Assembly: GCA_947630785.1 (NCBI GenBank)
Contig: CANRIW010000009.1
Coordinates: forward strand, 1-60,500
Direction: 5' to 3'
DNA length: 60,500 nucleotides
From: an uncultured Oscillospiraceae bacterium
GTDB taxonomy: Bacteria; Bacillota; Clostridia; Oscillospirales; Oscillospiraceae
Under the pieces are notes generated by a model, which worked only from the letters and a program-made list of their open reading frames with translations, searched no databases and was not told where the DNA came from. A program made the position numbers and the translations under genes. Shown piece after piece: positions 45,349 through 54,217 of the stretch (its first letter is position 1; every line of letters begins with the position of its first letter).

Positions 45349-46836
45349 ATGCTGACCAACATCCCTGAGGTAAAACTGGGCATCATCGCCGTGAGCCGGG
45401 ACTGCTTCGTCATCTCCCTGTCGGAGCGGCGGCGGAGCGCCATCGTGTCCGCCTGCGCGAAAAACGGCCTGGACCTGTACGAGTGCAAAACCACCGTGGA
45501 GAACGAACTGGATATGCTGAAAGCGGTCGATGAAGTCAAATCCGCCGGATGCAATGCCTTGGTGGTATTCCTGGGGAACTTCGGCCCGGAGACCCCCGAG
45601 ACCCTCATCGCCAAAAACTTCGACGGCCCCGTCATGTACGCCTCCGCCGCCGAGGGGGACGGCGACCTCATCAATGGGCGCGGCGACGCCTACTGCGGTA
45701 TGCTGAACTGCTCCTACAACTTAGGGCTACGGCATCTCAAGGCATACATCCCCGAGTACCCCGTGGGCTCCGCCGAGGACATCGCGAAGATGATCGCCGA
45801 CTTCGTGCCCATCGCCCGGGCCCTGCTGGGCGTGGCGAATTTGAAGATCATCACCTTTGGTCCCCGGCCCCAGGACTTCTTCGCCTGCAACGCCCCCATC
45901 AAGGGCCTGTACGAGCTGGGTGTGGAGATCGAGGAGAACTCCGAACTGGACCTGCTGGTGAGCTACAAGGCTCACGCCGGGGACCCCCGCATCGCGGGCG
46001 TCTGCGACGAGATGGCCGCCGAGATGGGAGAGGGACGCTATTATCCCGAGCTGTCCGCCCGGATGGCCCAGTTCGAGCTGACCCTGTTGGACTGGGCGGA
46101 GCAGCACAGGGGCAGCCGGAAATATGTGGCCTTTGCCGACAAGTGCTGGCCCGCTTTCCCGGAGGCCTTCGGCTTTGAGCCCTGCTACGTCAACTCCCGG
46201 CTGGTCTCTCGCGGCATCCCCGTAGCCTGCGAGGTGGACATCTACGGCGCTTTGAGCGAGTACATCGGCATGTGCGTGTCCGACAATACCGTCACGCTAC
46301 TGGACATCAACAACTCCGTCCCAGCGCAGATGTGGGCGGAGCAGATCAAGGGTAAATTCGACTATCAACTCACCGACACCTTCATGGGCTTCCACTGCGG
46401 CAACACACCGTCCTGCATGCTGTGCGCGGACCGGGCGGTGAAGTATCAGCTGATCCAGCACCGTCTGCTGGAGCCCAAGGACAGCGAGCCCGACTTCACC
46501 AGGGGCACCCTGGAGGGGGACATCGCACCCTCCGACATCACCTTCTACCGGCTCCAGTGTGACTCCAACGGCGACCTCCGCTCCTACATCGCCCAGGGGG
46601 AGGTGCTGCCGGTGGCGACCCAGTCTTTCGGCGGCATCGGCGTGTTCGCCATCCCGGAGATGGGGCGCTTCTACCGCCATGTGCTGATCCAGAAGCGCTA
46701 CCCTCACCACGGGGCGGTGGCCTTCGGGCACTACGGCAAGGCCCTGTTCGAGGTGTTCAAGTTCCTGGGCGTGGGCGACATCGCGTACAATCAGCCCAAG
46801 AGCCTCCCCTATCCCACCGAGAATCCGTTCCGGTAA
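45349..46836 (+). CDS. L-fucose/L-arabinose isomerase-family protein
   Basis: 495 residues. The fold and blocks of the fucose/arabinose isomerase superfamily are visible: LVVFLGNFGPETPETLIAK, EGDGDLINGRGDAYCGMLN, KCWPAFPEAFGFEPCYVNSRL, the metal-site Glu/Asp in ACEVDIYGALSEYIG and LLDINNS, and FHCGNTPSC. It should interconvert an aldose and a ketose to feed the kinase two genes upstream. The exact sugar cannot be read from sequence; arabinose, fucose or xylose are candidates, and the GH43 neighbour favours a pentose. Confidence 0.86.
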   Translation: MLTNIPEVKLGIIAVSRDCFVISLSERRRSAIVSACAKNGLDLYECKTTVENELDMLKAVDEVKSAGCNALVVFLGNFGPETPETLIAKNFDGPVMYASAAEGDGDLINGRGDAYCGMLNCSYNLGLRHLKAYIPEYPVGSAEDIAKMIADFVPIARALLGVANLKIITFGPRPQDFFACNAPIKGLYELGVEIEENSELDLLVSYKAHAGDPRIAGVCDEMAAEMGEGRYYPELSARMAQFELTLLDWAEQHRGSRKYVAFADKCWPAFPEAFGFEPCYVNSRLVSRGIPVACEVDIYGALSEYIGMCVSDNTVTLLDINNSVPAQMWAEQIKGKFDYQLTDTFMGFHCGNTPSCMLCADRAVKYQLIQHRLLEPKDSEPDFTRGTLEGDIAPSDITFYRLQCDSNGDLRSYIAQGEVLPVATQSFGGIGVFAIPEMGRFYRHVLIQKRYPHHGAVAFGHYGKALFEVFKFLGVGDIAYNQPKSLPYPTENPFR

Positions 46837-46876
46837 GTCTTAGACTTTCAAGATAAAAGGAAGGAGCGCATATCGG

Positions 46877-48292
46877 ATGAAACAACAGGCAGTGAACCCC
46901 TACCTCCCAAGTTGGGAATACATCCCGGACGGCGAGCCCCATCTGTTCGGGGACCGGGTGTACGTCTACGGCTCTCATGACAAGTTCAACGCCCCCATCT
47001 TCTGCGTCAACGACTACGTGTGCTGGTCCGCCCCGGCGGACGACCTCAGCGACTGGCGAAACGAGGGTGTCATCTTCCGCAAGAACCAGGATCCAAAGAA
47101 CAAGCTGGGCCTGCGCCTCCTGTTCGCTCCGGACGTGTGCCAGGGCCCCGACGGGCGGTACTACCTCTACTACGCCTTCGACTTCATGGGGATCATGGGC
47201 GTGGCGGTGTGCGACACCCCGGCGGGCCAGTATGAGTTCCTGGGCCACGTCCACTACAAGGACGGCACCATCTGGGGCCGCCGAAAAGGGGACCAGTTCC
47301 CCTTCGACCCCGGCATCCTCTATGACGACGATGGGCGCGTCTGGCTGTACTCCGGCTTCTACACCCCCACCCCGGCCATTGTTACCGGCGGGAAAAAGCT
47401 CCGCAATGACGGCGGTGTGGTGGTGGAGTTGGAACAGGACATGGTGACCATCAAGACCGAGCCCAGGGTCATTTTCCCCAAGGAGGGTCCCGGCTCCTTC
47501 CCCAACCACGAGTTCTTCGAGGCCAGTTCCATCCGAAAGGACGGGGACAAGTACATCTTCGTGTACTCCTCCCGGCACAACCACGAGTTGTGCTACGCCG
47601 TCAGCGACCGGCCCGACGGCGGCTTCACCTTCGGCGGCACCTTGGTAGACCAGGGCGATATGTTCCTGGACGGCAACCAGGACGAATCCAAGGCCCTCAA
47701 CTACTTGGGCAACACCCACGGCGGGATGCTGAAGCTGGGAGATCAGTGGTACATCTTTTACCACCGGCAGACCAACCGGCACTCCTATTCCAGGCAGGCC
47801 TGCGCGGAGAAGCTGACCCAAAACCCCGACGGCTCCTTCCGGCAGGCGGAGGTCACCTCCTGCGGGCTTAACGACGGGCCGCTGAAGGGCCAGGGCCGGT
47901 ATGAAGCCCGCATCGCCTGCAACCTCTGGAGCAAAACGGGCGTGGGCCGGTACGACGGCTCCAGCCCGAGAAAGCGTCTGGCGGCCCATCCCTACTTCAC
48001 CCAGACGGGGAAGGACCGGGAATCGGACGGCGACCAGTACATCGCCAACATGCGGGACGGCGCGGTGGCGGGGTTTAAGTACTTCGCCTTCGACGGCTCG
48101 GAGACGCACATCGCCGTTGAGACCCGCGGCAGCGGTTCCGGCAGTTTTCTCGTTTCGGATGGGAAAAACGCACTTGCCTCGGTCCCCGCAAACGGCAGCG
48201 CCACGTTCAAGACAGAGCCGGGCACCAAGCCACTTTACTTCACCTACACCGGTGATGGCGCGGTAGACTTTATCGCGTTCACAATAAAATAA
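46877..48292 (+). CDS. GH43-family glycosidase (beta-xylosidase/arabinofuranosidase-like)
   Basis: 471 residues without signal peptide, so intracellular. Five-bladed propeller with GH43-like elements: YIPDGEPHLFGDRVYVYGSHD (general base Asp region), FAPDVCQGPDGRYYLYYAFD, DPGILYDDDGRVWLYSG, the acid Glu region HEFFEASSIRKDGDKYIFVYSS and THGGMLKLGDQWYIFYHRQT. A beta-sandwich tail (about 340-471) resembles a carbohydrate-binding module. Probably trims short xylo- or arabino-oligosaccharides. AGGAAGGAGCGCATATCGG precedes the ATG. Confidence 0.9.
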   Translation: MKQQAVNPYLPSWEYIPDGEPHLFGDRVYVYGSHDKFNAPIFCVNDYVCWSAPADDLSDWRNEGVIFRKNQDPKNKLGLRLLFAPDVCQGPDGRYYLYYAFDFMGIMGVAVCDTPAGQYEFLGHVHYKDGTIWGRRKGDQFPFDPGILYDDDGRVWLYSGFYTPTPAIVTGGKKLRNDGGVVVELEQDMVTIKTEPRVIFPKEGPGSFPNHEFFEASSIRKDGDKYIFVYSSRHNHELCYAVSDRPDGGFTFGGTLVDQGDMFLDGNQDESKALNYLGNTHGGMLKLGDQWYIFYHRQTNRHSYSRQACAEKLTQNPDGSFRQAEVTSCGLNDGPLKGQGRYEARIACNLWSKTGVGRYDGSSPRKRLAAHPYFTQTGKDRESDGDQYIANMRDGAVAGFKYFAFDGSETHIAVETRGSGSGSFLVSDGKNALASVPANGSATFKTEPGTKPLYFTYTGDGAVDFIAFTIK

Positions 48293-48313
48293 AAAATGGA
48301 AGGAGAATGAAAC

Positions 48314-50083
48314 ATGGAATCGACGAATGCGATCTTTGACCTGTTCAAAATGGCGGCCATCGGCGTTGGCGTGCTGGCCCTGGTGCTTGCGGCCCTGTTT
48401 ATCTGGAGGGCAGTCAAGCGGAAGAAGGACGGCAAACGGAGCAAGCTCTTCAATGTCCTCTACAATGTCTCGGCCACAGCGGTCACGGCAGTCTGCCTTG
48501 TGGTCATCATGGTTCTGAACTTCGTAACTGGTGCGTATACAGGCCCCCTGGATGCTTTGATGGTAAAAAGTGCTACCCCGACAGATGACGGAACACTGGA
48601 TGCAGCAAGGGAACTTGTGTACGACATTGCCGAGGAGGGCATGGTGCTTATGAGAAATGAGGATCATGCGCTTCCGCTTCAGACCACGAAAGTAAATGTC
48701 ATCGGATATGACGCGCATAACCCGATCTATAGCGGCACCGGCTCCGGCTTTGTCAGTAACGCCGACTCGATCGACATTTTGAGCTCTCTGGAATCGGCAG
48801 GACTGGAGGTCAACCCTGTGCTGCTGTCCTCCGAGGTGTTTGCCCCGGTGCCAGACCCGAACGCTGGCCAGACGATGGGATTTATTGCGCCGAACTTCTC
48901 TAAGAACGAGATCCCGCTCTCCGCTTATACGGGGGATATTTCCTTTGAAAACCTGAAGAATTATTCCGACGTTGCGATCCTTGCCTTTGGCCGGCGCGGT
49001 TCGGAAGGAGCCGATCTGCCGAGTGACTATCTGCCGCTCGACGAGGATGAGGAAGCGCTGCTGAAAGCCGCCAGCGAGAATTTCGACACAGTGGTCGTCA
49101 TCATCAACAGCGCCAACGCGCTGGAGATGGGCTGGGTAGACGAATACGGCGTCGACGCCGTGATCTGGTCTGGACTGCCCGGACCCTATGGCTTTGAGGC
49201 CCTGGGAAAGATCCTGACCGGCGAAGTAAATCCGTCCGGCCGGCTCCCCGACACCTGGGCCTATGACAACGACTCCAACCCCGTCAGCGAAAACTTTGGC
49301 GAGCAGGCCGCAACGAATGCCGACGGACGGTACTATGTGGACTATGTGGAGGGCATCTATCTTGGCTACAAGTGGTACGAGACCGCTTATGCCGAAGGAG
49401 CTGTCATTACGAACACAAAGACCGGAGAGACCTTTGACTACTCCGACTACGACAAAATCGTGGCGTATCCCTTTGGCTACGGCCTCAGCTATACCACGTT
49501 TGACCAGCAGATCACCGGTGGGACCCTCGCGGAGGGAACATCGCTGGATGCAAGGGGCGAGTACACAGTTGACGTCACGGTAACCAATACCGGGGATACC
49601 GCCGGGAAGTGCGTCGTTCAGCTTTACCTGACCGCCCCCTATACAGAGTATGACAAGGCGAACCTTGTTGAAAAGGCTGCCGCCTCCCTGGCTGCCTATG
49701 CCAAGACCGATGTCCTCGCTCCGGGGGCGTCGGAGACCGTCACATTGAACGTCAGCATGGAAGCGCTTGCCTCTTATGACAGCCGCTATGACAACGGAGA
49801 CGGCACGAAGGGTGCGTATATGCTGGACGCCGGTGATTACATTTTCTCCGTGCGCTCCGACGCGCATACGGTCCTGGACAGCGTGACCGCCGCACTGAAC
49901 GGCCAGTATTTCTTCTCCGGCGAAAACAAGAGGACCAGCGATGCTGTGGCGGCTGTCAACCAGTTTGAGGACGCTACCCGCGGAGAGTATCTCTCCAGAC
50001 AGAACGGGTTTGCGAATTATGCCTCCGCCATGGGATCTGTTCAGCCGGTGATCGAGAATCTGGACCAGGTCAACAATGATATT
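48314..50083 (+). pseudogene. GH3-family beta-glycosidase, 3'-truncated (reversed-domain type)
   Basis: About 590 native residues: two N-terminal membrane helices (about 12-30 and 48-68), the GH3 C-terminal-type sandwich domain (EEGMVLMRNEDHALPL to VIWSGLPGPYGFEALGKILTGEVNPSGRLPDTW), then an FnIII-like domain (VTVTNTGDTAGKCVVQLYLTAPY). The TIM-barrel domain with the catalytic Asp is not upstream, so it must have followed, as in Ruminococcus-type GH3 enzymes with swapped domains. The frame stays open to 50,473 but after about 50,083 it is antisense to recombinase R2. The remaining protein should be inactive. Confidence 0.85.
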
Positions 50084-51889
50084 GGAGTGCCTGGATTCAA
50101 AGGTCTTGCCACAGCACTTGCAAATCAGTTTGAACGGTTCGCCCACAATACGCTTGCCCGCCTTGATCTGCTGATACCGCTCCCGGCTCCTGACCCGCTG
50201 CCTGTGGAGCTGCGCCTGACGCTTGGCCTCCTCCGGCGTAAGCTCCTTCGGAGGAAGCTCGAACCGCCCGATGAACTTCAGGTGGATCTCCACCTCCTGC
50301 ACCCGGTCCCCGTCGATGCGCTCCGGCGCATGGACCAGGATCTTGTCCACGAACTCGTTGATCATCGGCGTGGTCAGCTCGGAGAAGTCGGTGTACTTCT
50401 CTGCCAGCGCGAGGAACTGCTCCACACGAACGGTGTCCTCCTCGAAAGCGGCCAGCCGTGCCTCCTCCTCTGAAACGGCTTCACGCAAAGTTTTCTGCTC
50501 CGCCTCGTACCCGGCAAGCAGACTGTCAAAGCGGTCCCCGGACAGCCGGTCCATGGCGAAGGACTCATAGAGCCTCTTGATGATGGTGTCCAGTTCGGCA
50601 ACGCGCTTCTTGTCCTTATTCAGCTTCCGACGGGCTGCCTTTGCCGCCTCTGTCTGCCGGATCTGGGACGCCGCCCGTACCCTTTCGATGAACTCCTCAC
50701 GATTGGTGATGGCGTAGGTGCTGACCGTGCGGATGGTTTCCAGGATCAGCGTCCTCAATGCTTTCGTAGAGATGTGGTGATTGCCGCAGACCTTTTCCCG
50801 GCGCTGGCCGGCCAGCTTGTAGGCAGAGCATTCATAGACGTCCGATGGATATGGCTTTTTCCCGTTGCCCCGTGTCCGCTGGTTATACATCTTTGAGCCG
50901 CAATCCGCGCAGAACACGAGACCGGTCAACGGATTGGCTTCGCCAAAGGTATCGGTCCGGCGCGGCGTTCCCCGCAGCTTCTGAACAAGCTCCCAGGTGT
51001 CCTTGTCCACGATAGCCTCGTGGGTATTCTCAAAGATCAGCCAGTCCTTGGGCGCGTGGTAAACGGGGTACTTATCCTTATAGGACTCCTTGTGAGATCG
51101 GAAGTTGACCGTGTGCCCCATATATTCAGGCTTGGACAGGATCTGTCCGACTATAAAGTCGCTCCACGCATAGGGCCGGGTGATCTCCTCCTTGCTTTTC
51201 CATGGGCCGCGTCCCTGCCTCGCCAGATAAGCGGCAGGGCATTCCACCTTATCCCGATACAGGATATTCGCAATGTCGCTGAGGCCGTGCCCCTCAATGC
51301 TCAGTTGATAGATCCTGCGCACCACCGCCGCCGCTTCCTCGTCGATCAGCCAGTGGTGTTTATCCTCCGGGTCCTTCCGGTAGCCGTAGATGGCGGTCGT
51401 CGTGGTGGGTTTCCCGGACTCCCCCTTGACCCGAACAGCCGCCTTCTGCTTGCGGCTCAGATCCCGGAGATACCATTCGCTCATGATGTTGATGAACGGC
51501 GCGAACTCGCTGCTGGTCTGGTCGTCGCTGTCGATGTTGTTGGCGATGGCGATGAAGTGGACATTGTGCTGCCTGAAAAAGACTTCAGTATAAAAGCCGG
51601 TCTGGAGGTAGTCCCGCCCGATCCGGCTCATGTCCTTGGCAAGAACGACGCCTACCTTTCCAGCCTCGATGTCCGCCGCCAGCCGTTTCCACGCCGGGCG
51701 CTCGAAGCTGCCGCCGGACCAGCCGTCATCCGTATAGTGGACGCAGTTGGCAAAGCCCTTCTGGGCGGCGTAGTCTTCCAGGTATTTCTTTTGATTTACG
51801 ATGGAATTGCTGTCCCCGGCGATCTCATCGTCGCGGGAGAGGCGCTCGTACAGCGCCGTGATCTTTCCTTCAGCCTGATTTGCGTTCAT
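50081..51889 (-). pseudogene. large serine recombinase R2 (TnpX-like), 3' end lost and fused to antisense GH3
   Basis: 603 native residues. Resolvase domain with catalytic Ser18 (ITALYERLSRDDE), DDGWSGGSFERPAW and LAKDMSRIGRDYLQTG; Recombinase domain (IYGYRKDPEDKHHWLIDEEAAAVV); zinc ribbon (FCADCGSKMYN, YECSAYK, CGNHH); coiled coil; and a C-terminal extension ending at CKCCGKTFESRHSN. There the homology stops and the frame continues antisense through GH3 and GH43 down to 46,757 with no stop (1,710 codons in all). A second Cys pair of the terminal zinc knuckle is missing. Catalysis may still be possible, so calling it dead is uncertain. Start overlaps tnpW. Confidence 0.85.
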
Positions 51890-52104
51890 GACGCGCTCCT
51901 TTCAGACTGACGGCTCATTTGTGACGGATTCATTATAGCACAGATATTGCCGTCTGTGTCAACGGAATTGCGGATCAAATGGATTATTTTATCCTCCATC
52001 GTCTCTTGCGTATCCCCGCTGAAAACGACCTTCACCTTATAGGTGGTAGACCCGATCCGGCGGATCATAAACTGTTCCTGCTGGTCTTCGCTGTTTTTTG
52101 TCAT
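51886..52104 (-). CDS. tnpW: TnpW-family transposon protein
   Basis: 72 residues with the TnpW pattern IRRIGSTTYKVKVVFSGDTQETMEDKIIHLIRN and a tail MSRQSERS. The role is unknown; it lies directly upstream of the large serine recombinase in Tn4451-type elements, as here with a four-base overlap. AAGGAGG is seven bases before ATG 52104; an ATG two codons earlier is too close to it. Confidence 0.88.
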   Translation of the reverse strand: MTKNSEDQQEQFMIRRIGSTTYKVKVVFSGDTQETMEDKIIHLIRNSVDTDGNICAIMNPSQMSRQSERSAS

Positions 52105-52330
52105 CGGCATTCCTCCTTATGATTCAAGAATTGAGGTTTTGCCGTTTCCCCCGGAGCGGTTCCTGACAGGCAGAGCCCCTGGTAGGTGCTGTGTCGTTGT
52201 TTCTCACCCTTGGTACGCTCGCTTTCGGTCATGGCGTACTTCCCCGGTATGATAGCTGTTCCGGACGGTCATTCAGTTTTCATAAGTTCTGCCCCCCTCT
52301 GCGACAATGTTCAAAGCCAAAATCAGATAT

Positions 52331-52506
52331 TTTTTTCTGATGACTCCAGTTTACCAGGATCAGATCGTATTCCAAGAGACTAATGGACACATTTGCGTGA
52401 CCATTAGACACATAGGCATCAGACAATCTTTTTGCTGATTCCAGTTTATCAGGATCAGATCATATTCCAAGAGACCAATGGACACATTTCGTGACTATTG
52501 GACACA
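52331..52506. repeat. tandem 70-bp direct repeat with conserved hairpins
   Basis: Copy 1 (about 52342-52412) and copy 2 (52437-52506) share blocks CCAGTTTA, CAGGATCAGATC, ATTCCAAGAGAC, AATGGACACATTT and GACACA at roughly 90% identity, with a 95-bp period. Each contains an inverted repeat: CTAATGG/CCATTAG (52380-52407) and CCAATGG/CTATTGG (52475-52501). Located upstream of tnpW-R2. Confidence 0.85.
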
Positions 52507-52987
52507 GAGGGCCGTCCATCTGCTCCTGATACAGCAGGAGCCGGAGGCCTTTTGTATGGCGAAGTACGCCTGGTTACCCGGCGTATTTTGCCGGGTTTGC
52601 TCACCTCTCGCTTTGATTGTATCTCAAAAGCAGAGCGTTTGTTACGTCCGCAAAGGGGTAGTTTCAGGGGATTTACTACCCCTCTAAGGGGTAATTGTTA
52701 TGAATATGGGCTATCCCATCCCTTTCACCCCTTCGCTGTGACCTTCAAAGGCCAGAAACAATACACCGTTTCTGATGGTTTAAGTTTAGCGCGAAACTGA
52801 CTTCTTTTGAATGTCCAATTTGGCCGGATTTGTGGGGGTAAACCCGGCCAATTTGGCCGGGTTACATTTAGTTTAACGCAAAACGCAGATCCTTTGGAGG
52901 GACTGGCAGGGCCGGTTTGCGCTGAAAACCGACCCTCTTAGTCCTGGTCGATCTGTTGCGGAGATGGATCGCGGGGACAAATGACAA
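52507..52987. other. hairpin-rich non-coding stretch inside the transposon
   Basis: No convincing gene. Inverted repeats are GCTCCTG/CAGGAGC (52522-52541), ACCCGGC/GCCGGGT (52576-52596), GGGGTAG/CTACCCC (52655-52682) and the near-continuous palindrome AACCCGGCCAA-T-TTGGCCGGGTT (52841-52863). CCAATTTGGCCGG occurs twice, 33 bp apart (52815 and 52848). This could be a leader, regulatory RNA or protein-binding region. Confidence 0.6.
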
Positions 52988-53022
52988 AGGCCCGTTCCCG
53001 GCTGTATGCCGGAAACGGGCCT
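52988..53022 (-). terminator. terminator of the tnpV/stalk-domain operon
   Basis: AGGCCCGTTCCCGGC / GCCGGAAACGGGCCT with 5-nt loop; the minus strand continues with TTTGTCATTTG. Confidence 0.8.
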
Positions 53023-53043
53023 CCCGTATATTTCGTTATATGC

Positions 53044-53667
53044 TTATCCGATCCAGACAGTCGCGCCGGTGAAGTTGCTCCCGGTGTAGCCGCTCTCGGC
53101 GTGGACGGTGCCGAGATTGTACTGACCATAGGAGAAGTAGGCCGTCACCACATAGCCCGGAACGGTCTTCTGTACCTCCGCCATCATCCGCTCCGCGTAG
53201 TCCTCGATGGCCGACTCGTCAAAGGACTTCCACCACGCCTTGAACTCGCTCATGCCCAGGGGGCCGGAGTAGGTCACGGTGAAGATCTTCTCGTTCCCGT
53301 AATGGGTGACCGGCTTCTCCTCGACTGTCCACACCCGTTCAAAGCTGGCGTAGCCGCCGCCCTGAACATCAGGGGCCGTGGGCTTGTCCACGGTGGCAAT
53401 GTGATTCTTGCTGTCGTACCCGACCACCAGACCGTAGGCTTCGGCCAGCGCCCGGAGCGGGGCATAGGTGGTGCCGTTGTAGGTGAACACCATCACGTCG
53501 TTGCCATTGACGTCCTTGGGCTGAAAGACCTCGCCGTCCACCAGGACTTTGATGGGACTGACCTCGATGGTGAGCGCCCCGGTCGCGGCAAGGGCCGTGA
53601 CCGGCAGGGCCGCCAGCGTCAGCGCGGCGATCATGCCGGCCAGGAAGGATACAAACTTGCCCTTCAT
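53044..53667 (-). CDS. secreted stalk-domain (copper-amine-oxidase N-terminal-like) protein
   Basis: 207 residues. Signal peptide about 1-28 (FLAGMIAALTLAALPVTALAATG). Residues about 30-95 form a stalk domain (IEVSPIKVLVDGEVFQPKD, FTYNGTTYAPLRALAEAYGLVVGYDSKNHIATV), which usually mediates attachment to the cell surface. The rest (about 100-207) is an uncharacterised domain with VWTVEEKPVTHYGNEKIFTVTYSG. The start shares its A with the tnpV stop (TGATG), so translation is coupled to a transposon gene, indicating a settled cargo gene of this element family. Confidence 0.85.
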   Translation of the reverse strand: MKGKFVSFLAGMIAALTLAALPVTALAATGALTIEVSPIKVLVDGEVFQPKDVNGNDVMVFTYNGTTYAPLRALAEAYGLVVGYDSKNHIATVDKPTAPDVQGGGYASFERVWTVEEKPVTHYGNEKIFTVTYSGPLGMSEFKAWWKSFDESAIEDYAERMMAEVQKTVPGYVVTAYFSYGQYNLGTVHAESGYTGSNFTGATVWIG

Positions 53668-54056
53668 CAGCAGGCACCCCCTTCCTCGGCATAGACCAGC
53701 TCGGCGGTGACGATCTCCTCGGCGCGGCTGCGGATGCTGTTCATCAGCCCCACCCATCCCATCTGATCCGTGGCTTTGAGGGCCTCGGTCACGCCCTCCC
53801 GCCGGGCCATCCCGGTGCAGATGCGCTCCATGCGCTCATGGCAGGTCTGGTCGATCTCCGCCAGATGCTCAAAGAGCTTCCCGCCGGTGAGCAGGGCGGC
53901 GTACAGACCGGGGCGGTGGTCTTTCAGGTAGCGGAGGCGCATCCGGCCGTACTTGCCGAACTTGGCCTCGCCGGTGTCGGGCAGCTCCAGGTTGGGGATC
54001 AGGTAGTCCCCCTCCTGGCGGTAAGTGCCGCCCATTTGCTCAAAGATGGATTCCAT
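53667..54056 (-). CDS. tnpV: TnpV-family transposon protein
   Basis: 129 residues with the TnpV pattern SIFEQMGGTYRQEGDYLIPNLELPD, GKYGRMRLRYLKDHRPGLYAALLTGGKLFEHLAEIDQTC and GWVGLMNSIRSRAEEIVTAELVY. First found in Tn4451; function unknown. ATG at 54056 follows AAAGGAG by eight bases. Sits at the right end of the inner transposon. Confidence 0.9.
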   Translation of the reverse strand: MESIFEQMGGTYRQEGDYLIPNLELPDTGEAKFGKYGRMRLRYLKDHRPGLYAALLTGGKLFEHLAEIDQTCHERMERICTGMARREGVTEALKATDQMGWVGLMNSIRSRAEEIVTAELVYAEEGGAC

Positions 54057-54161
54057 AAAACAAGCTCCTTTCGTGACAAAATGTTTGCAGTTTGAGGTCT
54101 GCGCCTTGCTTTTACTCCTTTCCTCATAACTGCTTTTCATATCGTCACAAATGAGCCGCAG

Positions 54162-54212
54162 TCATGATGTAATTTTCGAGGGAGAAACCCTCCTCTATAA
54201 ATTACATCATGA
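54162..54212. repeat. right-end inverted repeat pair of the inner transposon
   Basis: TCATGATGTAATTT (54162-54175) and its exact complement (54199-54212), with an inner GAGGG/CCCTC hairpin. The outer copy lies 5 nt from the GAT border and matches the left-end repeat inverted. Likely recombinase R2 binding sites. Confidence 0.75.
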
Positions 54213-54217
54213 TGGGC

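Noticed and set aside
46757-51889. A 1,710-codon open frame on the minus strand
   Set aside because: Only the first 603 codons are a recombinase; the rest is antisense to the GH3 and GH43 genes and has no protein-like features.
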